From: BOG-908 sp965198915
GTDB lineage: Bacteria; Pseudomonadota; Alphaproteobacteria; Acetobacterales; Acetobacteraceae
NCBI GenBank assembly: GCA_965198915.1
Contig: CBDAQC010000004.1
Span: 434,001-498,000, forward strand
Direction of reading: 5' to 3'
Length of the DNA stretch: 64,000 nucleotides
Position 1 is the first letter of the stretch. Each line of letters begins with the position of its first letter. Below the pieces are notes generated by a model. That model made no database searches. It was not told the origin of the DNA and was given only the letters and a program-made list of their open reading frames with translations. Position numbers and translations under genes: made by a program. Positions 53,438 through 63,100 of the stretch are shown one piece after another.

Positions 53438-54391
53438 TCATGCAAGGCAGCGGCGGATGAAGGCGATCGCCCTCCCGTGCGCATCCGCGGCGGCGCGGAT
53501 TGGCATCACGACGAAGTTGTGCGGAGCGCCTGGATAGACGTGCAACTCACTGGGATTTCCCGCCGCCAACCAGCGCATGTGCATGAACAGCGTATCCTCG
53601 AGCAACGGGTCTTCGGTGCCGACGATGAACAGCGCCGGGCAAAGGCCGGACAGGTCCGCGTAAAGCGGTGAGACTCCCGGTGAGCGGCGGTCGTGATCGG
53701 GACCGAGGAATGCGCTTACGAAACCGCACAAGTCCTCGGTGCGCGGCGAGCTGCGTTCTTGTCCGAAACTCCGGGCGCCGGGCGTCAAGGCCAGATCGAA
53801 GAAGCCGAAGATGAAATGCGCCCCGACGAAGCGCATCTGAGGCTTATTCCGTGCCTGCACGAGCGTGAGCGCAGCCAAGTGCGCACCGGAAGAGTCGCCG
53901 CCGACGACGATCCGGTCGACGCCCCACAGGCGCGGCGCATTCTCGGCAACCCAGGTCGCCGCGGCCAGACAGTCCTCCAACGCCGCAGGATGACGGTGCT
54001 CGGGTGCGAGCCGATAATCGACGCTAATGCATACCAAGTCGGCATCGTCGGCGAGTGCTTCCAGCTTGCTGTCTTGGAGGTCGGCGGCGCCCATGAACCA
54101 GCCGCCGCCGTGAAGGTGAAGATACACCCCCTTGGGCGCCGCCGACGCGAGCACCCTCAGGGCGATATCACCGGCGGGGCCGGGGATATGGATCGTTTCC
54201 GCGCGTGGCGACCGCACGATGGGCGGGAAGTCACCGAGACCGGCGGCACGGGCTTCACGTATGGGTTTCGCAAGCGCGGGCGTCCACACACGGGGAAGCT
54301 TCGCGAGCCGCGCCTTGACTCCCTCCGACGCCGTTCGCGTGTCCTCGGGAACATTGCTCCCGTCGAACAGGGCCGACTCAAGCACGGTCAT
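53438..54391 (-). CDS. HSL-type esterase (alpha/beta hydrolase)
   Basis: A 317-residue hydrolase. It has YLHLHGGGWFMGAADLQDSK (HGGG), CISVDYRLAPEHRHPAALED, nucleophile VVGGDSSGAHLAALTLVQAR (G-D-S-S-G), acid in FIVGTEDPLLEDTLFM and His in VYPGAPHNFVVMP. It probably frees an acid from an ester before CoA activation. ATG 54391 is preferred; the longer frame lacks a plausible ribosome binding site. It lies 71 bp downstream of the ligase gene. Confidence 0.8.
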   Translation of the reverse strand: MTVLESALFDGSNVPEDTRTASEGVKARLAKLPRVWTPALAKPIREARAAGLGDFPPIVRSPRAETIHIPGPAGDIALRVLASAAPKGVYLHLHGGGWFMGAADLQDSKLEALADDADLVCISVDYRLAPEHRHPAALEDCLAAATWVAENAPRLWGVDRIVVGGDSSGAHLAALTLVQARNKPQMRFVGAHFIFGFFDLALTPGARSFGQERSSPRTEDLCGFVSAFLGPDHDRRSPGVSPLYADLSGLCPALFIVGTEDPLLEDTLFMHMRWLAAGNPSELHVYPGAPHNFVVMPIRAAADAHGRAIAFIRRCLA

Positions 54392-54462
54392 GGCGAAACT
54401 CCTGGGTCTGGCCGGTCTGCGGCCCATTGGTCGGGATCGGAGAGGGCGCGCCGCGGCCGGGC

Positions 54463-55986
54463 TCAAGCACCGGCCGGCACTACCTTCGCACCCGGTTGGG
54501 TCGTATCCGGCTGGCTTGCAGTCGCCTGCGGGGCGATCCGCTCCGCCCGCAACTGGCCACGCCGCACCTTCCCGGCTTCGTCACGCAGCGACTGCTCAGT
54601 AAATTCGTAGCTGGCAGGTCGCTTGTATCTCGCCAGCTTCGTTTCCAAGAATGCCGCCAATGCTTCCGCCGTAGCGGCCGGCGCACCGTCTCGGGAGCGC
54701 TTGACGATGGCGTGGACCACCGAGCCCAGGTCTCCGTCAGGCAACCCGATCGCCACGGCGACTTCCACTCCGGGGTGCTCCGACAAGGCATTTTCGACTT
54801 CGGCCGGGTAGACGTTCATCCCGCCGCGGATGATCAGGTCGGCGCGGCGGTCGGCGATGTAGAGGTAACCTTCCTCGTCCAGCCAACCGAAATCGCCGAT
54901 CGTCTCGTAGCCATCACTGGATCGCTGTGGCTCGGCGCCAAGATAGCGATAAGTCGAGCCCGCCCCGGTGAACGGCAGGAGGTGGATTTCACCGACCTCG
55001 CCCGTCGGAAGCGACTGGCCCGCTTCACCCAGTATGCGGATGCTGCAGTTGATCGGACGCCCGACGGACCCACGATGCGCAAGCCATTCGTTACCGTCGA
55101 TAACGGTGTTGCCCTGCCTCTCGGTCCCGCCGTAAATCTCCCAGACCTTGCCTGCGCCGATCCAATCTATCCACGCCTCCTTGAGCCACGCCGGCATCGG
55201 CGCCGCGGTATGCCAGACCGCCTGAAGAGACGACAGGTTTGAACGCGATCGAACCTCCGCGGGCAGGCTCCATATTCGGCTCATCATGGTAGGCACCAGA
55301 TTGACCCAGGCGACGCCGTATTCCTCGATCAGCCGCAACGTCTCCGCAGCGTCGAAACGGGACATGCTGACGACGCTGTTCCCGTGATGGAGCGCGATCG
55401 ACATGAACGTGAACGGCGCGTTGTGGCAGAGCGGACCTGCGTTCAGAACGACGCCATCCTGCGGCATGTTGAGCCGGGACTCATCCGGGTCGACGCTGCT
55501 CGGGGCCAGATCGACGATCACCTTCGGACGGCCCGAGGAACCGCCAGACGTCATCGCCTTCCAATGATTCCCCACGATCGAGTTCAGGATCTCGTCGCTT
55601 CCCTCACGCAGCCCGTAATCCGCAGGCAGCGCCCCCGTCGCCCGCCGGATCTCCGGATCGGATGCGAATACCGCGCTCGGACGGGCGACCTCGAGGATCC
55701 CCCTGAGCTCGTCCGCCGGTAGGCGCGGCGATATCACCGCGGGAGTGGCGCCGAGCTTCCAAATGGCGAAGGCGAGTTCGAAAACTGCGTTCTCGTTCGG
55801 TAGGACCAACGCAACGATGTCGTCCTTCTTCACGCCGAGGCGCCTCAGCCCGGAGGCGCGCCGGTCTGCTCGCCGCGCCATGTCGCGCCAGGACAACCTT
55901 CGATCCTCGTGGACCACGCAAAGTCGGTCGTCCCCGAAACGATCGGCATGCAGCCTGGGAACGTCACCCATTGGGATCAACGGCAT
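54463..55986 (-). CDS. AMP-forming acyl-CoA synthetase/ligase
   Basis: A 507-residue member of the acyl-adenylate family. The P-loop is MTSGGSSGRPKVIVD (standard TSGtTGxPK with Gly-Ser in place of Thr). EIYGGTERQG is the A5 motif, then GYETIGDFGWLDEEGYLYIA with DRRADLIIRGGMNVYP (A7-A8), and the catalytic Lys near RDEAGKVRRGQLR at the end. It makes acyl-AMP, then acyl-CoA, from a carboxylic acid. First gene of the CoA operon; the LysR gene at 56231 is divergent, with a 244-bp promoter region between. Confidence 0.85.
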   Translation of the reverse strand: MPLIPMGDVPRLHADRFGDDRLCVVHEDRRLSWRDMARRADRRASGLRRLGVKKDDIVALVLPNENAVFELAFAIWKLGATPAVISPRLPADELRGILEVARPSAVFASDPEIRRATGALPADYGLREGSDEILNSIVGNHWKAMTSGGSSGRPKVIVDLAPSSVDPDESRLNMPQDGVVLNAGPLCHNAPFTFMSIALHHGNSVVSMSRFDAAETLRLIEEYGVAWVNLVPTMMSRIWSLPAEVRSRSNLSSLQAVWHTAAPMPAWLKEAWIDWIGAGKVWEIYGGTERQGNTVIDGNEWLAHRGSVGRPINCSIRILGEAGQSLPTGEVGEIHLLPFTGAGSTYRYLGAEPQRSSDGYETIGDFGWLDEEGYLYIADRRADLIIRGGMNVYPAEVENALSEHPGVEVAVAIGLPDGDLGSVVHAIVKRSRDGAPAATAEALAAFLETKLARYKRPASYEFTEQSLRDEAGKVRRGQLRAERIAPQATASQPDTTQPGAKVVPAGA

Positions 55987-56230
55987 GTGCAGCTCCGGCA
56001 AGCCAGCACGGGAAACCCTTCCAGCCCGCATACGACAGGGAGAGGCGTTATACAGGGTGGCGGGTCCCACACCACCGCAAGCCGCGGCATCCCAGTCATA
56101 ACCTCAAGAGCATGGTTGGATGCGGCTGCGCGCGAATTGCCCGACCATCGGACCGCCGGCATGACCTCAGCGTTATGGCTCACCTTTGACAGGCGATCGC
56201 AACTTGGTTAAACAATCGGCAGGGGCAAGC

Positions 56231-57154
56231 ATGAACATACTGAGTTTGAAGTATTTTCTGAAGATTGCCGAACACGGTAACATCACGCGTGCCGCTTCCG
56301 AGCTGCACATCACCCAGCCAGCGCTCACGCGTCACGTCACCCATCTCGAAGATGCGTTGCGCGTGAAGCTCCTGATGCGTCATGGTCGCGGCGTGCGTCT
56401 GACCGAACCGGGTCACCTGCTCAATGCTCGCGCCCAAGCGATCCTCGCCGATATCGACGACCTGTCGAACAAGCTTCTGGCCCGTCAGATCGAGCCTCAA
56501 GGGGAGCTTTCGGTCGGCATGCCTTTCTCCTGGTCGGAGGGCATTACCGCTCCCGTCACTAAGCAGTTCAGGGTTCGCTATCCGGACGTCTGCCTCACCA
56601 TCATCGCCGAGTCCAGCGAGGCGTTGAAGAGCATGCTCAAGGCACGGTACATCGACCTCTCCGTGCTTACGATGGTCGAGGACGATCCCGAAATCGAATC
56701 CAGGCCGATTGCAAACGATCGCCTTTATTTGCTTGGTGCTAAGGGTTCAGGACTTGCGGAACTCGATGAGATATCGCTTGCTGATTTCGCCAAGCGGCCG
56801 ATAATTCGTCAGCACAACGCGACCGTAGTCGCCAAGCGACTCAATCAGCGGCTTTCGCGCATCGGACTGTCACAGAACGAGGCCTTAAAAACGAGCGCAT
56901 CCATGATGCTGGGATTGGCGGAACTTGGAGTCGGATTTGTGGCGATGCCGGGATGCGCCATGGACTCGCGGCGCTACGACCTGGAGGCGGTGCCAATTGC
57001 CGACATGTCAGTCACCTGGACGATGAGCACGCTTCGTACGCGCCCATCCACCGCCGCCACGATCGCGTTCGAGGCCCTCGTGTATCAGGCGATTCGGACA
57101 CGTGTGGCGGCAAAGGAATGGCCGGGCGTCAAGCTCATCGCAGGCGCTTTTTAG
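56231..57154 (+). CDS. LysR-family transcriptional regulator
   Basis: A 307-residue LysR protein. LKYFLKIAEHGNITRAASEL and HITQPALTRHVTHLEDALRV form the HTH. Effector domain: GELSVGMPFSWSEGITAPVT and IDLSVLTMVEDDPEIE. Its layout resembles Nac/Cbl-type and aromatic-acid regulators. ATG 56231 is chosen as the start of the HTH region. It is divergent from the acyl-CoA ligase operon and likely controls it. Confidence 0.8.
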   Translation: MNILSLKYFLKIAEHGNITRAASELHITQPALTRHVTHLEDALRVKLLMRHGRGVRLTEPGHLLNARAQAILADIDDLSNKLLARQIEPQGELSVGMPFSWSEGITAPVTKQFRVRYPDVCLTIIAESSEALKSMLKARYIDLSVLTMVEDDPEIESRPIANDRLYLLGAKGSGLAELDEISLADFAKRPIIRQHNATVVAKRLNQRLSRIGLSQNEALKTSASMMLGLAELGVGFVAMPGCAMDSRRYDLEAVPIADMSVTWTMSTLRTRPSTAATIAFEALVYQAIRTRVAAKEWPGVKLIAGAF

Positions 57155-57462
57155 CTCGACCTTAATCCATCACGCCGATTGATCCTGGGATCGGAACCGG
57201 CAATGGCGTCCCGGGTGGGCAACGATCTTCGGTATGGCGTCGAAGATCTCTCTTTCCCCTCACGATCGCACACTGTGTCGGCGATCCGCGGGCGCGTCTT
57301 TGGAGCGCCTTCGTCCAGCACGCGCTTAGTCTCGAAACCGGCGGCAACACGGGCTGACTGGAGGCATCGCTTCGCTGTTCGCAGCCGCACAGCGGCAACT
57401 CGCCTTCGAGGATCGGAGGTGGAATGGCCCAATTGCCACTCACCCCGGACGCCCTCATTAGA
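57155..57462. other. Gap before arsenic gene remnants
   Basis: Open frames run through but show no family likeness. This is probably the junction between the catabolic region and a degraded arsenic-resistance segment. Confidence 0.35.
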
Positions 57463-57835
57463 TAGCCATCGACTGCTGCTGTTCGGCCTCCTGGGGCAGC
57501 AGATCGTCGTGCAGCCGCTCGTCATCCTGCTGCTGGCGGTGCCGATCCTGATCCAGGTCTACTTCAACGCGGGGCTTGCCTACTGGCTGAACCGGGGTCT
57601 GGGCGTCGAGCGGGGCGTGGTCGCCCCGTCCGCGCTCATCGGCGCCTCGAACTTCTTCGAACTGGCGGCGGCGACCGCCATCGCGCTGTATGGCTTTCAG
57701 TCGGGCGGTGCGTTGGCCACCGTCGTGGGCGTCCTGGTCGAGGTGCCGGTCATGCTGACCGTGGTGCACCTGACGCGCCGGTGCCGCCGCTGGTACGAGA
57801 CGGGCGCCGCCCTGCACGCGGGCCGAGGTTCCTGA
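57463..57835 (+). pseudogene. C-terminal fragment of arsenite efflux pump ACR3
   Basis: RLLLFGLLGQQIVVQPLVIL and VYFNAGLAYWLNR are followed by GASNFFELAAATAIALYGFQ and SGGALATVVGVLVEVPVMLT with VVHLTRR. These are the last three helices of ACR3 (ArsB-type arsenite permease), including the well-conserved GASNFFELAVA and VGVLVEVPVML. The stop at 57833-57835 is the natural C-terminus. The N-terminal two thirds are absent; the open frame simply extends into unrelated sequence upstream. Confidence 0.75.
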
Positions 57836-57839
57836 ACCA

Positions 57840-58204
57840 ATGGACGTGAAAGTTAAAGGCGCCCGGGTCCCTGGCACGGACATGCCTGCGCTCGACCTGG
57901 GAAGGCTGCGCCTGCCCGATCTGAGCTCGCTGGGAGTCGGCCGAACGCGCCACCCACCCGCTGCGCATCCTGCTGCTCTACGGCTCGTTGCGGGACCGCT
58001 CATCAAGCCGCCTGCTCATCGAAGAAGCCGACCGGCTGCTCCTCCTTATGGGATGCGAAACACGCATCTTCGATCCGCGCGAGCTGCCCGTCGCCGGTAG
58101 CGTGGCGCCAGAGCATCCCAAAGTGCAGGAGCTACGTGCCCTGTCGCAATGGTCGGAGGGTCAGGTCTGGTGCAGCCCGGAGATGCACGGGCAACTGCGC
58201 CAGT
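57840..58204 (+). pseudogene. arsH: Truncated, frameshifted arsH (organoarsenical oxidase)
   Basis: From ATG 57840 it reads MDVKVKGARVPGTDMPALDL and LPDLSSLG. After a frameshift near 57945 the true frame continues with THPLRILLLYGSLRDRSSSR and LLIEEADRLL-type helix, CETRIFDPRELPVAG, then QELRALSQWSEGQVWCSPEM with HGQL, the ArsH flavin-binding core. It stops there, at the junction with the methyltransferase remnant. ACR3 just upstream is the usual operon neighbour. Confidence 0.7.
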
Positions 58205-58618
58205 GCGGGCCCAGTTGCGTTTCACGTCCAAGGACGACGGCCTGGGGCGCCGTGGCGAGCCCCCTCCGGTCTCATAAATAATCCTTATGGCAGACAGCTC
58301 GGTCTGTGGATGACCAAAGCCAGGATGGAGACGGAGGCCGGGCGTGCCGGTCTCGTGATCGCTTTGGTCCCTGCTCGTACGCGACACGCGATGATTGCAC
58401 GACCATGTCGCAGGCAAGGCCCACGTCTGGCTGCTGCGTGGGGCGGCTCGCGTTCGGGGATCGGACGGTCCCGGCGCCGTTCCCGTCGGCGCCCGTCGTC
58501 TGGTTCGCCGGGGCGGAACATCGGGCAGCGTTGGTCGCCGCCTCCCCGGACGCCTGGCACGCCTCGGGACGCGGGGCGCCGGAGGCCTCTATCGAGAAGC
58601 TGGCGGCCGATTGACCTT
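58205..58618 (+). pseudogene. Phage-type DNA N6-adenine methyltransferase remnant
   Basis: Pieces in three frames are in order: RFTSKDDGLG, then NNPYGRQLGLWMTKARMETE with AGRAGLVIALVPAR, HDHVAGKAHVWLLRG, GRLAFGDRTVPAPFPSAPVV with WFAGAEHRAALVAASPDAWHA, and LAAD to a stop at 58618. This is the layout of phage N-6-adenine methyltransferases (PF05869) with NPPY catalytic motif (here NNPY), LIPaRtdt and rGRl.F. At least three frameshifts; dead. It marks phage-derived sequence just before the right-end operon. Confidence 0.65.
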
Positions 58619-58772
58619 AACGTCGGCGGGGTTGCTGGTCGCGCAACCTCCGCGTTGCTCGCCGAACGGCGCATCCCAGGATAACTTTCCGGTTCGCCCG
58701 GCGTGCCGTAGCATACAGGCCCCGGGGGAAGACTCGTGGCCGCCGCTGCCGCGGGAAAAAGGGAACCTTTCT

Positions 58773-59561
58773 TTGATCGAGCCGCTTCGAAAGACGACGT
58801 CGGGCGGCCGTTACGTACGCACCGCGCAGACGGAGGCATTGCTTTTCGAGCTTGCCAGCCTCGAACGAGCCGAGCTCGTCCGGCGGGCAGGAATTCCAGA
58901 CAGCAATCACCCCGAATACGTGACGGACGAATGTCTGCTACACTTCATTCGCGCCTGCCGCTCCGGCAACTCGGAGCGGAATTTCGAGGTCCTCTACAAG
59001 ATTCTGGCCGGGCGGGTTCTGCGTCGTTTGCCGCGGGCGGAGCACCGTGCGGGGGCGACGGTCGGCATGACTCCCGAGGCCATTCGGGATGACGTCTTCG
59101 GCCGGTTTACCGAGCTGCTGGCGTCGGACCGGGTGACCTACTGCGAAGCCTTGGATTTCTTTGAGGTTCGGTTCGAGCAAGCCCTCACCCGGCTTAGGTT
59201 GACCGCCCGAAAGAAGGCGTGGCGCCACGAGAACAGGACCGCTCCCCTCGACAGGGATGACGAGACGGGCGAGCCCTCGGCGGAGGTCGAGAAGGCGGCC
59301 GTCGAGTTCCATCATGCATGCGAGTCCCAAATCGACGACCCGGAGTTCCGGTTGCGGTTTGACGCGGCGATTGAAGCCCTACCACCCCCACAAGGCAGGA
59401 TCGTCACCATGATTCGAACCGGCATCCCCATCGACTCCCAGGAGGCGGGGCAGCTCACCATCGCAAAGGCTCTGGGCAAGTCTGAGAAGACCATCAGGAA
59501 CCAGCGCGACAAGGCGTACGCGGTTCTTCGCGAGAAGCTCCTAGAGGGAGACGGCAAATGA
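58773..59561 (+). CDS. Sigma-70-like RNA polymerase sigma factor
   Basis: A ~262-residue protein. The N-terminal part contains a helical region like sigma region 2 (LLHFIRACRSGNSERNFEVL and DVFGRFTELLASDRVTYCEA). The C-terminal part is a region-4-like HTH (LPPPQGRIVTMIRTG, IAKALGKSEKTIRNQRDKAY). The start is uncertain; TTG 58773 has GGGAA nine bases upstream, and the long open frame before it runs through the methyltransferase remnant. The gene overlaps the next one by four bases (ATGA, 59558-59561). Its role is probably to control this operon. Confidence 0.65.
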   Translation: MIEPLRKTTSGGRYVRTAQTEALLFELASLERAELVRRAGIPDSNHPEYVTDECLLHFIRACRSGNSERNFEVLYKILAGRVLRRLPRAEHRAGATVGMTPEAIRDDVFGRFTELLASDRVTYCEALDFFEVRFEQALTRLRLTARKKAWRHENRTAPLDRDDETGEPSAEVEKAAVEFHHACESQIDDPEFRLRFDAAIEALPPPQGRIVTMIRTGIPIDSQEAGQLTIAKALGKSEKTIRNQRDKAYAVLREKLLEGDGK

Positions 59562-60139
59562 CCGAGGGTCCGGAAAGGCCACTCCTCGAAGATGTCCTCG
59601 ACGAGTTCGCCATGGAGGCCGAGCCGGGTCGGGAGACGCTCGAGCGCTACCTTCTGGCCTACCCCGAATACGCGGAGGATCTAGTCGACCTGGCAGGCGA
59701 GCTTTCACGCCAACACTTGCCCTTCGCGGGCGATCTGACGGAGGCAGAGCGGAGCCTCATCGATGCCGCTTGGCGCAAACACGAGGCAGCGGCTCCGCGT
59801 TACGTCCCGAATCCGCTCGCCGCGTTGACGGTCCCGCAACTGCGGTCGGCGGCGGCCACGCTCGGCGTGCCTCGGCAAGTACTGACTGCCTTCCGAGAAC
59901 GTCTGGTTCTTTCCGCCAGCGTGCCGGAGCGATTCCTGGCGCGTCTCGCCGAGACGGTAGATCAGCGTGTCGAGGCTATCCGCGACTGGCTCGAATTCGG
60001 CGGGATGCCGGAGCCCGCACGAAGCTACAAAGCGGACGGGAAGCCAAGCGAGGCGCCCCAGGTCACGTTGGAACGCATCCTCGCCGACGCCGAGGTGCCT
60101 CCGGAAAAACGCGCCGAGTTACTGTCGGACCGCGAATGA
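59558..60139 (+). CDS. Acidic helical protein of unknown function (possible anti-sigma or protease substrate)
   Basis: A 193-residue protein rich in Glu, Leu and Ala. It has a conserved-looking start (LLEDVLDEFAMEAEPGRETL, YLLAYPEYAEDLVDLAGELS) and a C-terminal region with QVTLERILADAEVPPEKRAE. I do not recognise a family. It overlaps the sigma-like gene by four bases and ends one base before the ImmA/IrrE fusion gene. A protein placed between a sigma-like factor and an ImmA-type protease may be the regulator that the protease cleaves; this is inference from position only. Confidence 0.6.
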   Translation: MTEGPERPLLEDVLDEFAMEAEPGRETLERYLLAYPEYAEDLVDLAGELSRQHLPFAGDLTEAERSLIDAAWRKHEAAAPRYVPNPLAALTVPQLRSAAATLGVPRQVLTAFRERLVLSASVPERFLARLAETVDQRVEAIRDWLEFGGMPEPARSYKADGKPSEAPQVTLERILADAEVPPEKRAELLSDRE

Positions 60140-60140
60140 C

Positions 60141-63100
60141 ATGGATACGATCGAGGTTGCCCGACAGCAGGCCGCGGAGCTTCATGCTGCCGTAGTGCGA
60201 CTGGGACGCCTGCCCGAGAGCCAATACGAATTCGCCGTCGAAGGGGCAAAAGCCTGCGGCTTGGATGTCGAGAAGGCCGCGCTCGGAGCGGCCAATCTGC
60301 GTGGCGGGAAGGCAACGCTCGTCCCAGCCGACATGCTCATCTTGCACCAAAGTGGCGGGTCTGCTTTCGATCAGGCATTCCTGGTCGCGCACGAGATCGG
60401 CCATTTCCTGCTCGGCGACGCGGTTGCCGAACCAGTGCTCGACAGCGACCCAGCGCGCCCGGCGGAGTCATGCCCGACGGGAGCCGATAGGGTCGTAGAT
60501 TACGGCCGGCGTCAGCGCCGCGAAGTCCAGATGGACCTTTTCGCCCGCGAGTTCCTGATGCCGCGGGATCTGGTGAGGCGGCTCCACCTGGATGAAGGGT
60601 TGACGGCGTCGGATATCGCGACCCGCTTCGCCGCCCCGTTTGACGTCGTCGCCCAGCAGCTGTTCGACGCGCTTCTCCTTCCTCCCGTCACGGCGGAAGC
60701 GGCCCCACTTGGGCCTGGAAAGGCGCTGAACGAGGCGCAGCGTGTCGGCGCCGAACACCGGGGTGAAGCCTACCTCCTGTCCGCGGGGCCCGGCACAGGA
60801 AAGACGCAAACGCTTGTCGCCCGGCTGGAAGGGCTCTTGGACGATGGAGTGGATCCCCGCCGCATCCTGGTTCTGACGTTTTCGAACAAAGCCGCCGGGG
60901 AGATGGCGGATAGGATCACCCGCAAACGCGGCGCTGCGGCTGCCGCCATGTGGATCGGTACCTTCCACGCCTTTGGGCTCGACGTAGTCCGCCGGTTCCA
61001 CGACCAGCTCGGGCTACCGGCCGACTCCAGGATGATGGACCGCACCGAGGCGGCGGAACTCCTCGAAGACGAGTTCCCGCGGCTGGGCCTGCGTCACTAC
61101 CGGAACATCTACGATCCGACTTCCATCATCGATAAGTTCCTGGCCGCGTTCTCCCGAGCCAAGGATGAGGTGGTGGACCATGTCGAGTATGCGGAGCTCG
61201 CCGCGAACATGGAGCGGGCCGCCGGATCCGACGAAGAACGGCGGATCGCGCAGCGAGCCGGAGAGGTCGCCAGGGCCTATGCGGCCTATGAGGCCCTGAA
61301 GCGGCGCGAGAGGTGCATCGATTTCGGCGACCTGGTCTCCCTACCGGTCCGCCTGCTGGAGACGAACCAAGCGGTCCGGCGGCACTTCGAGGGGCTCTAC
61401 GAGCATGTGCTGGTCGACGAATACCAGGACGTTAACCGTGCGAGCGTGCGGCTTCTCAAGGCGCTGTGCGGCGACGGAAGAAACCTGTGGGCAGTTGGCG
61501 ACGCCAGGCAATCCATCTACCGGTTCCGCGGCGCCTCCTCTTTCAACATGGGCCTGTTCACCGAGGAGGATTTCCTGGACGGAGCCAGAGGCTACCTCAC
61601 CACGAACTATCGATCTGTGTCGGAGGTGGTCGATGCCTTTTCCACCTTCGCAACAACGATGCAGGCGCCGGGCACCGGCGCCGTCCTCGGTGCCGAAAGG
61701 GGTGCCAGCGGTCGGTTTCCTGAGCTTCGAACGTTCGAAAGCGCCGACACCCTGACAGCCATCTTGGCTGACGCGATCGACGAGATGAGGCGGGACGGCC
61801 ATGCTTACCGTGACCAAGCCGTCTTATGTACCGGCAACGCACGTCTTGCGGACATCGGGCGGGGCCTCGAGCGCCTCGGCGTGCCCGTCCTCTTTCTGGG
61901 AAGCCTTTTTGAACGGCCCGAGGTGAAGGAGCTCCTCTCCATCCTCTCGATCCTCGTGGACCGACGGGCGATGGGTCTCGTCCGCACGGCTTGCCGAGGT
62001 GACTTTGGGATGTCCCTCAGCGACGTTCACTCCGTCGTCAGGCATCTGCGTGCGACGGATTGCGAGCCCGTTACCTGGATGGACGAGGCCGACACCATCG
62101 CGGACCTCTCCGACGCAGGAGCCGCCGGACTAGCCGGGTTGCGACGAGCCCTGGACGGCTTCGACCAGACTTCGCCGCCGTGGACCATGATTGCGACCCT
62201 CTTGCTGGACAGGACCCGCTGGGCCGCGGAGATCGCGGGGTCCAATCAGGTCGCCGACCGCGCGCGCGGCATCGCGATATGGCAGTTCATGAATTTCCTG
62301 CGCGTTCAACCGCGGGGGCCCGGGCTGCCAGTGACGCGGCTCCTCAACAGAGTGCGCCGTCTGATTCGGCTCGGCGACGATCGTGATCTGAGACAACTTC
62401 CGGCCGCCGCTCAGGGCATTGACGCCGTGCGGCTCATGACCGTGCATGGCGCGAAGGGGCTCGAGTTCCCGGTCGTTCACTTTCCGGGCATGAACAAGGA
62501 TACGATGCCGCTGGCGTTCCGCACGCCTGAGTGCCCGCCCCCTACCGGCATGATCAAGGGCGGCGCCGGAGACGGCGAGGCCGTTCTTCGAGCCGGGCAT
62601 GTCGAAGAGCAGGAGTGCCTGTTCTACGTGGCGCTCTCCCGTGCCCGAGACCGCCTCCTTCTCTACGCAGCGACTAGGACGACGAAAGGTAACCGCCCGC
62701 TCTCACCGTTTCTTGACAGCATGGGACCAGGCCTTCGCAGGCATTCCGTGGTGACGACCCGGCAACCCGTCTCGGCCCTGGAGGACGGCGCGATCGCCCT
62801 GGAGGTCGAGGGTCCTCTCAGTTTCGACGCGACCAAGCTGACCCTCTATGAGACGTGTCCGCGGCGCTTTTTATACACCCACGTGCTTGAGCTTGGCGGT
62901 CGGCGCGTCATGACCGCCTTCATGCAGATGCACGATGCCGCACGTATCGTGGTGCAGGACATCATTTCTGAGGGCGCCGAAGGGTCGCCTCCCGACCTCG
63001 AGGCCCGGTTTGGCGCAGCTTTCGCCACGACCGGGCTGGCTCCGCATGGGCACGTAGAGGACTATAGGTCTTTGGCCGTGGCCATGGTCCGGTATTTCCT

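Noticed and set aside
53693..54610. 305-codon plus-strand frame
   Set aside because: Antisense to the HSL-type esterase, which has complete catalytic motifs.
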